Origin: Paraburkholderia phytofirmans PsJN
GTDB lineage: Bacteria > Pseudomonadota > Gammaproteobacteria > Burkholderiales > Burkholderiaceae
DNA length: 64,000 nucleotides
Direction of reading: 5' to 3'
Assembly (NCBI RefSeq): GCF_000020125.1
Contig: NC_010681.1
Span: 1,674,001-1,738,000 of the forward strand
Part shown: in pieces, positions 8,831 to 17,168 of the stretch
Layout of the letters: every line of letters starts with the position of its first letter
Position numbering within the stretch: the first letter of the stretch is position 1
The notes under the pieces: model-generated
Databases searched by the model: none
The model's input: only the letters and a program-made list of their open reading frames with translations
Told to the model about the DNA's origin: nothing
Made by a program: the position numbers and the translations under genes

Positions 8831-9766
8831 ATGAGAGAGGAGCCGGATTTGTCCGAGCACGATCACGATCAGGACCGACGCTTGAGCTTGCGCGCGCTGC
8901 TGCGTCGTGTCGGCCGGTTCGCGCGTATGGCCGCGCTCGGCGCGCTGGCTTCGGTCGCGCACGCGCAGGGCGCGGAGAGCGCGACGGCGGGACCGTCGGT
9001 GGCGTTGTACTACGGCATGAATCCGCCTGTCGATGAATTGGCCGGATTCGATGTCGTGGTGGTCGATCCCGATGCGCACTTCGATCCACGCGCTCACCGG
9101 CAGACCCATCCGGCGTGGTTCGCGTATGTGAGCGTGGGCGAGGTGAACCCGCATCGCGCGTATTACAGCGCGATGCCGCGCGAGTGGCTGCCGGGCGTCA
9201 ACGAGGCGTGGGCCTCGCATGTGATCGATCAGACGGCCGCTGAATGGCCGGCGTTTTTCGTCGACAAGGTGATCGCGCCGTTATGGAAAAAAGGCTATCG
9301 CGGCTTCTTTCTCGACACGCTCGATTCCTACCACCTGATCGCCAAAACCGACGCCGCGCGCGCCGCGCAGGAAGCGGGACTGGTGCGGGTCATCCGTGCG
9401 ATCAAGAGGCGTTATCCGAACGCCAGGCTGATCTTTAACCGCGGTTTCGAGGTCTTGCCGCAGGTCCATGATCTTGCCTACATGGTGGCGTTCGAATCGC
9501 TGTACCGCGGTTGGGATGCCGGCAAGCAGCGTTACACGGAAGTGCCGCAAGCCGATCGCGACTGGCTGCTGATGCAGGCAGCGACGATCCGCGATCAATA
9601 CAGGTTGCCGGTGCTGTCCATCGACTATTGCCCGCCCGCCGACGACACATGCGCGGCCGCCACCGCAGCGCGGATCACTGAAGCCGGCTTCGTGCCTTAC
9701 GTCACCGACGGTGGACTCGCGACCGTCGGCGTGGGCGCGGCTGGAACCGGCAATGCACGGCCGTGA
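8831..9766 (+). CDS. Secreted PelA-hydrolase-like glycosidase (stand-alone domain)
   Basis: 311 residues from the ATG at 8831. A TTG at 8849 sits 7 bases after an AGAGGAG and may be the true start. A signal peptide (RRVGRFARMAALGALASVAHA, cut before QG) leads into one TIM-barrel domain that opens VALYYGMNPPVDEL. That is the style of the N-terminal hydrolase domain of PelA (GH166, related to GH114). Likely acid residues are Asp 162 (GYRGFFLDTLDSY) and Glu 207 (NRGFEVLPQ). The deacetylase domain of full PelA is absent. It probably trims Pel in the periplasm. Whether a full pelA exists upstream cannot be seen here. Confidence 0.78.
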   Translation: MREEPDLSEHDHDQDRRLSLRALLRRVGRFARMAALGALASVAHAQGAESATAGPSVALYYGMNPPVDELAGFDVVVVDPDAHFDPRAHRQTHPAWFAYVSVGEVNPHRAYYSAMPREWLPGVNEAWASHVIDQTAAEWPAFFVDKVIAPLWKKGYRGFFLDTLDSYHLIAKTDAARAAQEAGLVRVIRAIKRRYPNARLIFNRGFEVLPQVHDLAYMVAFESLYRGWDAGKQRYTEVPQADRDWLLMQAATIRDQYRLPVLSIDYCPPADDTCAAATAARITEAGFVPYVTDGGLATVGVGAAGTGNARP

Positions 9767-9800
9767 CGAGCGGATTGAATCAATACCAAAGGAATTTCGC

Positions 9801-10823
9801 ATGGACTTGAAAGGCACGATTCTGGTCACCGGCGGTGCGGGCTTTATCGGCTCGCATACCTGTGTCGAATTGCTGAACGGTGGCTACGACGTGGTCGTGG
9901 TCGATAACCTCGTCAACAGCAACCGCGAGTCGCTCAAACGCGTCGAGCAGATCACGGGCAAGCGCGTCGCGTTCCATGAAACGGATTCGCGCGATGAATC
10001 CGCGCTGCAGCGCATTTTCGACGCGCATCCAGTGAGCGGCGCGATTCACTTCGCGGCGCTCAAGGCGGTGGGCGAATCGGTCTCGAAGCCGATCGAGTAC
10101 TACGACAACAATCTCGGCAGTCTGCTCACGCTGCTTTCGGTGATGCGCGCGCGCGATGTGAAGCAGTTCGTGTTCAGTTCGTCGGCCACGGTGTACGGCG
10201 TGCCGAAGACTTCGCCGATCGACGAATCGTTTCCGCTCTCCGCCACCAATCCGTACGGGCAGACCAAGCTGATCGCCGAACAGATTCTGCGCGATCTGGA
10301 AGTGTCGGATCCGTCGTGGCGTATCGCCACGCTGCGTTATTTCAATCCGGTCGGCGCGCACGAAAGCGGTCTGATCGGCGAAGACCCGGGCGGCGTGCCG
10401 AACAACCTCATGCCGTATGTCGCGCAAGTCGCGGTCGGCAAGCTGGAGAAACTGCGCGTGTTCGGCGGCGACTACGACACGCCGGACGGCACCGGCGTGC
10501 GCGACTACATCCACGTGGTCGATCTGGCGCGCGGACACCTGGCCGCGCTCGACGCGCTGGTCGCGCGCGATGCCAGCTTCGTGGTGAATCTCGGCACCGG
10601 GCAGGGCTATAGCGTGCTGGACGTGGTGCGCTCGTTCGAAAAGGCTTCGGGCAAGCCGGTGCCTTATGAAATCGTGGCGCGCCGTCCGGGCGACGTCGCG
10701 TCCTGTTTCGCCGATCCGGCCGCGGCGGAAAAGCTGCTTGGCTGGCGTGCGCAGTACGGCATCGAGCGCATGTGCGCGGACCATTGGCGCTGGCAGTCGA
10801 CCAATCCGGCCGGCTACGCATAA
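9801..10823 (+). CDS. galE: UDP-glucose / UDP-N-acetylglucosamine 4-epimerase (GalE/PelX-like)
   Basis: 340 residues; AAAGGA lies 7 bases before the ATG. It is an extended short-chain dehydrogenase/reductase: GGAGFIGSH NAD-binding loop at the N-terminus and YGQTK (YxxxK) catalytic pair mid-protein. The position matching E. coli GalE Tyr299 is Cys 302 here (GDVASCFAD), as in human GALE, which admits N-acetylated substrates. It should therefore be able to make UDP-GalNAc, the Pel precursor. P. protegens carries PelX, a UDP-GlcNAc epimerase linked to pel, so this gene probably has that role. The substrate is inferred, not shown. Confidence 0.9.
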   Translation: MDLKGTILVTGGAGFIGSHTCVELLNGGYDVVVVDNLVNSNRESLKRVEQITGKRVAFHETDSRDESALQRIFDAHPVSGAIHFAALKAVGESVSKPIEYYDNNLGSLLTLLSVMRARDVKQFVFSSSATVYGVPKTSPIDESFPLSATNPYGQTKLIAEQILRDLEVSDPSWRIATLRYFNPVGAHESGLIGEDPGGVPNNLMPYVAQVAVGKLEKLRVFGGDYDTPDGTGVRDYIHVVDLARGHLAALDALVARDASFVVNLGTGQGYSVLDVVRSFEKASGKPVPYEIVARRPGDVASCFADPAAAEKLLGWRAQYGIERMCADHWRWQSTNPAGYA

Positions 10824-10886
10824 GGCTCGATTCGATTCGGGGCGGCTCGCCCCATCCGATACAACATCACGTGGGAAAGCAAATTT

Positions 10887-12704
10887 ATGTGTGGCATTGT
10901 CGGCGCGGTAGCGCAACGTAACATCGTCCCGGTTCTGATCGAAGGACTGCGGCGTCTCGAGTATCGCGGCTACGACTCGTGCGGCGTCGCCGTGCTCGCC
11001 GCCGCCGGTCCGCGCCGCGCGCGCAGCACGGCGCGCGTCGCCGATCTCGACGCGCAGACGCGCGAGACGCATCTGGAAGGCGGCACGGGCGTCGCGCACA
11101 CGCGTTGGGCGACGCATGGCGCGCCGGTCACGGACAACGCGCATCCGATCTTTTCGAAGGACGAGTTGGCGCTGGTGCATAACGGCATCATCGAAAACTA
11201 CGAGCCGTTGCGCGAGATGCTGCGCGCGAAGGGCTATGTGTTCGTTTCGCAAACCGACACGGAAGTGGTCGCGCACCTGGTGCACAGCCTGTATCGCGGC
11301 GATCTGTTCGAGGCGGTTCGCGAGGCGGTGAAGCAACTGGACGGCGCATACGCGATCGCGGTCGAACATAAGGCTCATCCGCATCTCGTGGTGGGCGCGC
11401 GGCAGGGTTCGCCGCTCGTCGTCGGGATCGGCGAAGGCGAGAATTTCCTCGCGTCCGATGCGCTCGCTTTGGCCGGTGAGACCGAACGCTTCATCTTTCT
11501 GGAAGAGGGCGACGTGTGCGAGTTGACGCTCGAGCGCGTGCGCGTGGTGAGCCGCGACGGCATCGACGTAGAGCGCGAAGTGCGCACGGTCGCCGCGTAT
11601 GGCGGCGGCGTGGAGCTCGGTCCGTACCGGCATTTCATGCAGAAGGAAATCTTCGAGCAACCGCGCGCGATCGCCGATACGGTGCCGCAAGGCGAATCGC
11701 TCGATGCGTCGTTGTTCGGTGAAGAGGCTGCGGCCGTGTTTGCCGATATCGACAGTCTGTTGATTCTCGCGTGCGGCACCAGCTATTACTCGGGACTGAC
11801 GGCCAAGTACTGGCTCGAATCGATTGCGAAGATTCCGACGCAGGTCGAAATCGCCAGCGAGTACCGTTATCGCGATTCGGTGCCGAATCCGAAAGCGCTG
11901 GTGGTCGTGATTTCCCAATCGGGCGAAACGGCCGACACGCTCGCTGCGTTGAAGCATGCGCAGTCGCTCGGACACAAGCACACGCTGTCGGTCTGCAACG
12001 TGGCGACGAGCGCGATGGTGCGCTTGACGTCACTCTCGTTTCACACGCACGCGGGACGCGAGATTGGCGTGGCGTCGACCAAGGCGTTCACCACGCAGCT
12101 GGTCGGACTGTTCGTGCTTGCCGCGACGCTCGGCAAAATTCGCGGCACGGTGAGCCCAGAACAGGAGGCCGACTATGTGCGCCAGTTGCGCCATCTGCCG
12201 GCCGCGTTGAACGCGGTGCTGGCGCTGGAGCCGCAGATCATCGCGTGGTCGGAGAAGTTTTCGGGCAAGGAAAGCGCGCTGTTTCTCGGACGCGGCTCGC
12301 ACTATCCGATCGCACTCGAAGGCGCGCTCAAGCTCAAGGAGATTTCCTATATTCATGCGGAGGCGTATCCCGCCGGTGAATTGAAGCATGGCCCGCTGGC
12401 GCTCGTCACCGACGCGATGCCTGTCGTCACAATCGCGCCGAACGACGCGTTGCTCGAGAAGCTGAAGTCGAATCTTCAGGAAGTGAAGGCGCGTGGCGGC
12501 GAGCTGTATGTGTTTGCCGATACGGATACGCGGATCGGGAGTGAGCCAGGCATTCATGTGATCAGAATGCCTGAGCACTATGGGCCGTTGTCGCCGCTTC
12601 TGCATGTGGTGCCGTTGCAGTTGCTGGCTTATCACACGGCGTGCGCGCGCGGGACCGATGTGGATAAGCCGAGAAATCTGGCGAAGTCCGTGACGGTGGA
12701 GTAA
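10887..12704 (+). CDS. glmS: Glutamine--fructose-6-phosphate aminotransferase
   Basis: 605 residues, normal family length. It makes glucosamine-6-phosphate from fructose-6-phosphate and glutamine, the entry step to UDP-GlcNAc. The N-terminal nucleophile Cys2 is in MCGIVGAV. The glutaminase domain carries HTRWATHG, and two SIS sugar-isomerase domains follow ([17 protein letters not shown]). The C-terminal tail [13 protein letters not shown] is canonical. It follows the epimerase by 63 bases in the same direction. Burkholderiales normally carry glmS near glmU elsewhere, so this may be a second copy serving exopolysaccharide synthesis. No glmS ribozyme is expected or seen. Confidence 0.95.
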   Translation: MCGIVGAVAQRNIVPVLIEGLRRLEYRGYDSCGVAVLAAAGPRRARSTARVADLDAQTRETHLEGGTGVAHTRWATHGAPVTDNAHPIFSKDELALVHNGIIENYEPLREMLRAKGYVFVSQTDTEVVAHLVHSLYRGDLFEAVREAVKQLDGAYAIAVEHKAHPHLVVGARQGSPLVVGIGEGENFLASDALALAGETERFIFLEEGDVCELTLERVRVVSRDGIDVEREVRTVAAYGGGVELGPYRHFMQKEIFEQPRAIADTVPQGESLDASLFGEEAAAVFADIDSLLILACGTSYYSGLTAKYWLESIAKIPTQVEIASEYRYRDSVPNPKALVVVISQSGETADTLAALKHAQSLGHKHTLSVCNVATSAMVRLTSLSFHTHAGREIGVASTKAFTTQLVGLFVLAATLGKIRGTVSPEQEADYVRQLRHLPAALNAVLALEPQIIAWSEKFSGKESALFLGRGSHYPIALEGALKLKEISYIHAEAYPAGELKHGPLALVTDAMPVVTIAPNDALLEKLKSNLQEVKARGGELYVFADTDTRIGSEPGIHVIRMPEHYGPLSPLLHVVPLQLLAYHTACARGTDVDKPRNLAKSVTVE

Positions 12705-12983
12705 GGGGGTAGCGGCGGTTTCGCCGCACTTGATGTTGATGGTTGCGGATTCAGGTTCTTGACCGTGCAGCGAAGATCCGCAACCAACCATGTGGGTGTT
12801 TTCTAGTTCGACTGCTGCTCCCGACAATCCGCGTCGGCCTTCCTTCCTGCCCGCCGAAGCTCATTCAAAGTTTCGGTCATCGCTCGCAAACCGCGCGGCG
12901 GCTATGTTCTCATCCTCGTTACGCATTGGCGTCATGCCCGAAGCGCAAGCTGCTCGGCGACGATCATTGGATTGCGCAAAGAC
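12705..12983. other. Intergenic stretch after glmS with no convincing gene
   Basis: Together with the LexA-box region up to 13068 this gap is 364 bases. Short open frames across it (for example 12743-13060) have no family signature and no good ribosome site. It probably holds the 3' end of the glmS transcript and the promoter of the following small genes. Confidence 0.5.
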
Positions 12984-12999
12984 CTGTATGGATGTACAG
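12984..12999. promoter_or_regulatory. LexA (SOS) box candidate
   Basis: CTGTATGGATGTACAG matches the CTGT-N8-ACAG LexA consensus of beta/gamma-proteobacteria in both half sites. It lies 69 bases upstream of the ATG at 13069, a normal operator position. The match is seen directly; LexA control is inferred. Confidence 0.6.
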
Positions 13000-13068
13000 T
13001 ATCCTGCATGGAATCTTGCGGCGCTGCTGTAGCTGCGGCGGTGCGAGCGACGGAGCATAGGAGAGAAC

Positions 13069-13419
13069 ATGTTTCGATTGTTGGGCTTGGGCATCATGCT
13101 GTTCGCATCGGCTTCGACGGCAATGGCCGGCGAGCACTATGTCGAGGTCTGGAACCCGCCGGAAGCGCGACTCGGCAAGCCGCATTGCGCGGTCGTTGCC
13201 CGTCGGCCGGCCGGAAGCCGGCACATCGTTCCCCATGCCGTGAAAGCTCGCGCGCGGCCTGCACCGGCACCGGTTGCAAGGCTCGTCGCGAAATCGGATA
13301 GGCGGGAAAGCGTGCCTGCACACGCACCGGACATGTCCGAAATTCCGCGGCAGATCACGCCTGAGGGCAATGTGTTGCGGGTGGATTTTCGCGGCGTCAC
13401 GCCCGGGGTGACACGCTGA
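13069..13419 (+). CDS. Small secreted protein of unknown function, possible SOS gene
   Basis: 116 residues, not recognised. A signal peptide is clear (MFRLLGLGIMLFASASTAMAG, cut after AMA). The mature part is rich in Pro, Arg and Ala (ARARPAPAPVARL) and has no membrane segment or known motif, so it may be largely unstructured. AGGAGA stands about 5 bases before the ATG. The LexA-type box upstream suggests damage-inducible expression. The stop codon overlaps the next start (TGATG), so the two are probably translated together. A long frame on the opposite strand (13137-13706) was judged a shadow. Confidence 0.6.
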   Translation: MFRLLGLGIMLFASASTAMAGEHYVEVWNPPEARLGKPHCAVVARRPAGSRHIVPHAVKARARPAPAPVARLVAKSDRRESVPAHAPDMSEIPRQITPEGNVLRVDFRGVTPGVTR

Positions 13420-13637
13420 TGGAGTCCCAGACTTATCACGGCTACACGGTCTGGGGTCACGCCATCTTGCAGCAGGAGGACATCTTGCAGCCCGAGCGGT
13501 ACGGCGCTAGCGGGACCATCACGCTTGCCGGCAAGCTGGTCGAAGCGTCGGGCATTCTCGCCTGCTTCGATACTGAGGACGAAGCGCAACGAGCGGGTCT
13601 CGAGTGGGCGCGTGCCTGGATCGACAGTCACGGGTGA
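13419..13637 (+). CDS. Small cytosolic protein of unknown function
   Basis: 72 residues, not recognised. It opens MESQTYHGYTVWGHAI, has no signal peptide or membrane helix, is mildly acidic, and ends in an amphipathic helix (EDEAQRAGLEWARAWIDSHG). The size and the pattern of short strands then helix look like a compact single domain. It starts in the stop codon of the secreted protein before it and would share its LexA-type promoter. Function cannot be stated. Confidence 0.6.
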   Translation: MESQTYHGYTVWGHAILQQEDILQPERYGASGTITLAGKLVEASGILACFDTEDEAQRAGLEWARAWIDSHG

Positions 13638-13704
13638 GCGGCGCAAAACGGCTGCGTGGACGCCTGACTCATTGCGCGCGGCTCGCGATGTCAGGCTGAC
13701 CGGC

Positions 13705-13729
13705 AAAAAAAAGCCGGCGATGCCGGCTT
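13705..13729 (-). terminator. Rho-independent terminator for the minus-strand hydrolase
   Basis: The hairpin AGCCGGC-gat-GCCGGCT is preceded on the plus strand by eight A, which gives a T-run on the minus strand. It lies about 200 bases past the end of the hydrolase gene at 13932. Confidence 0.65.
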
Positions 13730-13733
13730 GAAA

Positions 13734-13762
13734 GGTTCTGGTTTTCCGAGGCTTCCAGAACC
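13734..13762. repeat. Short perfect inverted repeat
   Basis: GGTTCTGG and CCAGAACC, separated by 13 bases, form a perfect 8-bp stem next to the terminator at 13705. There is no T-run, so it is at most an accessory hairpin. Confidence 0.4.
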
Positions 13763-13931
13763 TGAGAGACGATGAGCGCTGCGTCTAACGTTCACGGAGA
13801 AGAGACCCCCCACTGCACGACGCACGCTCAGGCCAACATCCTACGGCTGCCGGCTTAACAGATCCTTAAGCATGAGTGCAGCAACTGTCTGCACGTTGAT
13901 TTGCCTGGAACAGTCCGGCAGCCGCCAACCC

Positions 13932-14723
13932 TCACTTCGCCGCGCGTGCCGCCGTGATGATTGCTGCCGCGACTTCGGTCGGCTGCGACATCATCGCAAC
14001 GTGGCTCGTATTGACCTTGACCACCGTCGCGCCGATCTGTTGCGCCATTGCGGCCTGCAAGGGCGGCGGGATCATGCGGTCCTTCTGCGCCATCACATAC
14101 CACGACGGCTTGCTGTGCCACGCGGCGGTGGCGACCTTGTCGTCCGCGCAGCCGGCAAACCACGGGCCTTGCGTCGCGGCTACGACACGAGCTTCGGCCG
14201 GCGGCAGGTCTTGCGCGAAGTCCTTCATGATCGCATCGGTCGAGAGTGTCAGATAGCCGGCCGAGTCCTTCTGCAATGCCGCCATCCAGGCAGGCGCGGG
14301 CTTGCCTTTGAAGAGGTCGTTGATCGACTGGCCGTTATCCGGTGCAAACGCCGCGACGTAGACGAGGGCCTTGACCTTGTCGTTGTTGCCTGCCTGAGAG
14401 ATCACGGCGCCACCCCACGAGTGGCCGACCAGAACGACGGGCCCGTTCTGTTGTTCGATGACGCGTTGCGTTGCCGCGGCATCGTCGTCGAGCGACTTGA
14501 GCGAGTTTTGCACCGCGACCACGTGCAGGCCTTTTGCTTCCAGCAGCGGAATCACCTTGTTCCAGCCCGAACCGTCGGCGAATGCGCCGTGCACCAGCAC
14601 GACGTTCTTTCCCTTGAGACCGTCGTTCGGCGCGGCGGCGCTCGCCTGGGTGAAGGCGGCCTGCGACACCACGCCGCCCACCATCAACGTCGCAGCCAGA
14701 CACTTTTTCAACAGGGTATTCAT
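13932..14723 (-). CDS. Secreted alpha/beta-hydrolase (esterase-like)
   Basis: 263 residues from the second in-frame ATG at 14723, chosen because GAGG stands 9 bases before it; the ATG at 14732 is too close. A signal peptide (MNTLLKKCLAATLMVGGVVSQAAFTQASA) precedes an alpha/beta-hydrolase fold. It has the oxyanion segment LVHGAFADGSGW, nucleophile elbow GHSWGG and a late catalytic His in NTSHVAMMSQP. The closest family style is the salicylate-esterase-like periplasmic hydrolases often annotated as alpha/beta fold hydrolase. The substrate is unknown. It is monocistronic and divergent from the HD-GYP/LuxR gene, with 149 bases between the two starts. Confidence 0.85.
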   Translation of the reverse strand: MNTLLKKCLAATLMVGGVVSQAAFTQASAAAPNDGLKGKNVVLVHGAFADGSGWNKVIPLLEAKGLHVVAVQNSLKSLDDDAAATQRVIEQQNGPVVLVGHSWGGAVISQAGNNDKVKALVYVAAFAPDNGQSINDLFKGKPAPAWMAALQKDSAGYLTLSTDAIMKDFAQDLPPAEARVVAATQGPWFAGCADDKVATAAWHSKPSWYVMAQKDRMIPPPLQAAMAQQIGATVVKVNTSHVAMMSQPTEVAAAIITAARAAK

Positions 14724-14872
14724 AATGTTCATCCTCTTCGTCAACTTGGTTGGGTAAGAAACAGTTCGAGGATTGGAGAATGCGCTGTCTGGCCGGTTTG
14801 CTGTATCGGTCGAATGACCGAGCCTATCCGGTTGCGCTGGACAAGCGGGTGCTGACAACAAGGTCGAAAGCT

Positions 14873-16348
14873 ATGCATGACGTTTCTGCAATCCGGGTAC
14901 TGGACGCCGTCAAGGCTCTGGCGTTCATTGGCGACCTCAGCATGGGGCAGCCCACCGATCATTCGCCGCGCACAGGCCGGCTGGCGGCGCGGCTCGCGAC
15001 AGAGGCCGGCCTTGACGACGCTCAGTGCGACGTCGTCAAAGAGGTGTCCCTTCTGCGGTGGTCGGGCTGCACGGCCAACGCAACCAGTTTTTCCGACTGG
15101 TTCGGCGACGATGTCGGCGGCCGCGCGGCCATGCTCGCCATGCAACCGGACTGGACCGGGACCGGCAAATCGCCGGCGCAAGTGGGCGCGGCGATCACCT
15201 CGCTCGCCCAGATACACTGCGAGGTCTCGGGCGAGGTGGCGCATATGCTGGGCCTCACCCAGGCGACGCAGGAAGCGCTTAGACGCGTTTTCGACAGTTG
15301 GGACGGCGCCGGTTTGCCGGACCACCGGCTGGGCCGCGATGTGCCCGCCGCGGTGTTCATCGTCGGCGTGGCCGGGGATCTCGAGATTCTGAGCCGGGTC
15401 TACGGTCTGGAGCGCGCGCAGATGCTGATCGCCCAGAAGGCCGGCCGGCAGTATCCGCGGGAACTCGCGCAACTCGCCTCGGCGCGTGCTGCTGCGTGGC
15501 TCGATGAACTCGACGATCCAGCCGCGCAGCGCCATGCCGAGCCCGCCTGCACGGCTGCGATGCAGCTTGCCAGCGCGCCAGAGATCGTCGCCGACGTGAT
15601 CGACCTGAAGCTGCCGTGGATGACCGGCTATTCGCGTCAGGTAGCCGAGACGGCCGGCACCTGCTGCGCGCATCTGGGCATGGACGATGAGGCGCGGCGG
15701 CGCACCTACACGGCGGGGCTGCTTCATGGCATGGGACGCATGGCGGTCCCGAATGCCATCTGGAACACACCCGGCGAGCTTTCTCCGGCCGCATGGGAAA
15801 AGGTGCGGCTCGTGCCTTACTGGACCGCGCGTGCAGGCAAGCAGATCGAGGGCCTCGCTCGCGAGTCGGAGATCGCTTCGTTCGCGTATGAACGTCTCGA
15901 CGGTTCAGGCTATTTCCGCGGCAGCGGCGGCGATGCAATAGGACGTGAAGCGCGTGTACTCGCGGTTGCCGCCGCGTGGGTGGCGTTGCGTTCGGCGCGT
16001 CCCTGGCGGCCGGCATTTTCACCGGAACAGGCCGCGGCTCTGCTCGACGAGCAGGCACGGGCGGGGCGTTTCGATGCAGAAGCGGTCGAAGCAATCGTCT
16101 CTTCTGAACTCGGCGACTTGCCGGCGTCCGGCGAGCGTGGGCGGACGCCGAAAGCAGGCTTGCTGTCGCCGCGAGAGGCTGAGGTGCTAAAACACATCAG
16201 CCTGGGCGCGAGCAACAAAGAGGTCGCCCGCATTCTCGAACTGAGCCCGAGTACCGTGCGCACGCATGTGGAAAGCGTGTTTCGCAAGCTCGAATGTTCT
16301 ACCCGTGCGGCGGCCACGTTGAAGGCGTCCGCGCTCGGCTGCATCTAG
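14873..16348 (+). CDS. HD-GYP-like domain protein fused to a LuxR helix-turn-helix
   Basis: 491 residues from the ATG at 14873. The N-terminal two thirds resemble a duplicated HD/HD-GYP phosphohydrolase region. HSPRTGRLAARLA near residue 25 is like an HD-GYP first helix, the core is LLHGMGRMAVPNAI (His 285-Gly 286) and ERLDGSGY ends at residue 347. The HD Asp is replaced by Gly and the GYP by GYF, so c-di-GMP hydrolysis is doubtful. The last 60 residues are a clear LuxR/GerE DNA-binding domain (LLSPREAEVLKHISLGASNKEVA). It is probably a transcription factor whose degenerate HD part senses a ligand. Confidence 0.85.
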   Translation: MHDVSAIRVLDAVKALAFIGDLSMGQPTDHSPRTGRLAARLATEAGLDDAQCDVVKEVSLLRWSGCTANATSFSDWFGDDVGGRAAMLAMQPDWTGTGKSPAQVGAAITSLAQIHCEVSGEVAHMLGLTQATQEALRRVFDSWDGAGLPDHRLGRDVPAAVFIVGVAGDLEILSRVYGLERAQMLIAQKAGRQYPRELAQLASARAAAWLDELDDPAAQRHAEPACTAAMQLASAPEIVADVIDLKLPWMTGYSRQVAETAGTCCAHLGMDDEARRRTYTAGLLHGMGRMAVPNAIWNTPGELSPAAWEKVRLVPYWTARAGKQIEGLARESEIASFAYERLDGSGYFRGSGGDAIGREARVLAVAAAWVALRSARPWRPAFSPEQAAALLDEQARAGRFDAEAVEAIVSSELGDLPASGERGRTPKAGLLSPREAEVLKHISLGASNKEVARILELSPSTVRTHVESVFRKLECSTRAAATLKASALGCI

Positions 16349-16453
16349 GTACGGCGCTGCGTACGCGGGCGCCATGGTGCGGGCGCCCGTGTTTTCTGAA
16401 AATCGCGGCTTGCTGTTGCCAACCGCGTCCAATTACAACCGCGCTGGCGGCGC

Positions 16454-17071
16454 TCACCGCAACTGCGTCACCGCGAGCAGCAGCACCATGCTGCCGATCG
16501 CGCCATCCAGCACGCGCCACGCCGTGGCCCGCTTGAAGAGCGGCGCGAGGGCGCGCGCACCGTAACCCAGACCGATAAACCAGATCCCGCTGACCGCCAT
16601 CGCGCCCAGCGCGAAGGCGACCCGCGCGCCTTCGGGTTCGCGCGCGCCGGCCGTGCCGATCAGCAGGAATGTGTCGAGGTACACGTGCGGATTGAGCCAC
16701 GTGAAGGCGAGTGTCATCAGAATGATCGGCACGGCGCGCTGCTCGGGCGCCGCGCTGACGTTCTCGCCATCCATAACCGCATGCTCCGGCCGCACCGCGC
16801 GGCGCAACGCATTGATCCCGAACCACGCCAGATAGGCGAGTCCGACGTACAGCATCGCGTGGACGAACACGGGATAGCGCTCGACCAGCACCGCTGCGCC
16901 GCCGACGCCCGCCCCGATCAGAATGAAGTCCGACAACGCGCACAGCGCAACGATCTTGCCGACATGCGAGCGCGTGATGCCCTGACGCAGCACGAAGGCG
17001 TTTTGCGCGCCGATCGTTACGATCAGGGATGCGCACAAGGCGGCGCCGTCGGAAAAAGATAGCCAATTCAT
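16454..17071 (-). CDS. argO: LysE/ArgO-family amino-acid exporter
   Basis: 205 residues with about six hydrophobic segments. The opening contains GAQNAFVLRQGI, the diagnostic signature of the LysE/ArgO family that exports basic amino acids, and FTWLNPHVYLDT is the conserved mid-protein loop. It is divergent from a LysR gene 97 bases away whose N-terminus looks like ArgP/LysG, the usual arrangement for lysine/arginine-induced export. Substrate range (Arg, Lys or canavanine) cannot be set from sequence alone. Confidence 0.88.
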   Translation of the reverse strand: MNWLSFSDGAALCASLIVTIGAQNAFVLRQGITRSHVGKIVALCALSDFILIGAGVGGAAVLVERYPVFVHAMLYVGLAYLAWFGINALRRAVRPEHAVMDGENVSAAPEQRAVPIILMTLAFTWLNPHVYLDTFLLIGTAGAREPEGARVAFALGAMAVSGIWFIGLGYGARALAPLFKRATAWRVLDGAIGSMVLLLAVTQLR

Positions 17072-17168
17072 AATCGATCCAGTAGACGGGAGCAGCGAAC
17101 GAGGCTAGTCTGCGGGTTTGCCGATCATAAGAGAAGCTAATTCACTTAACGCCGATTAAGGAACGCTA

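Noticed and set aside
9780..11981. 733-residue minus-strand frame opposite galE and glmS
   Set aside because: No recognisable domain; both genes underneath are unambiguous on the plus strand.
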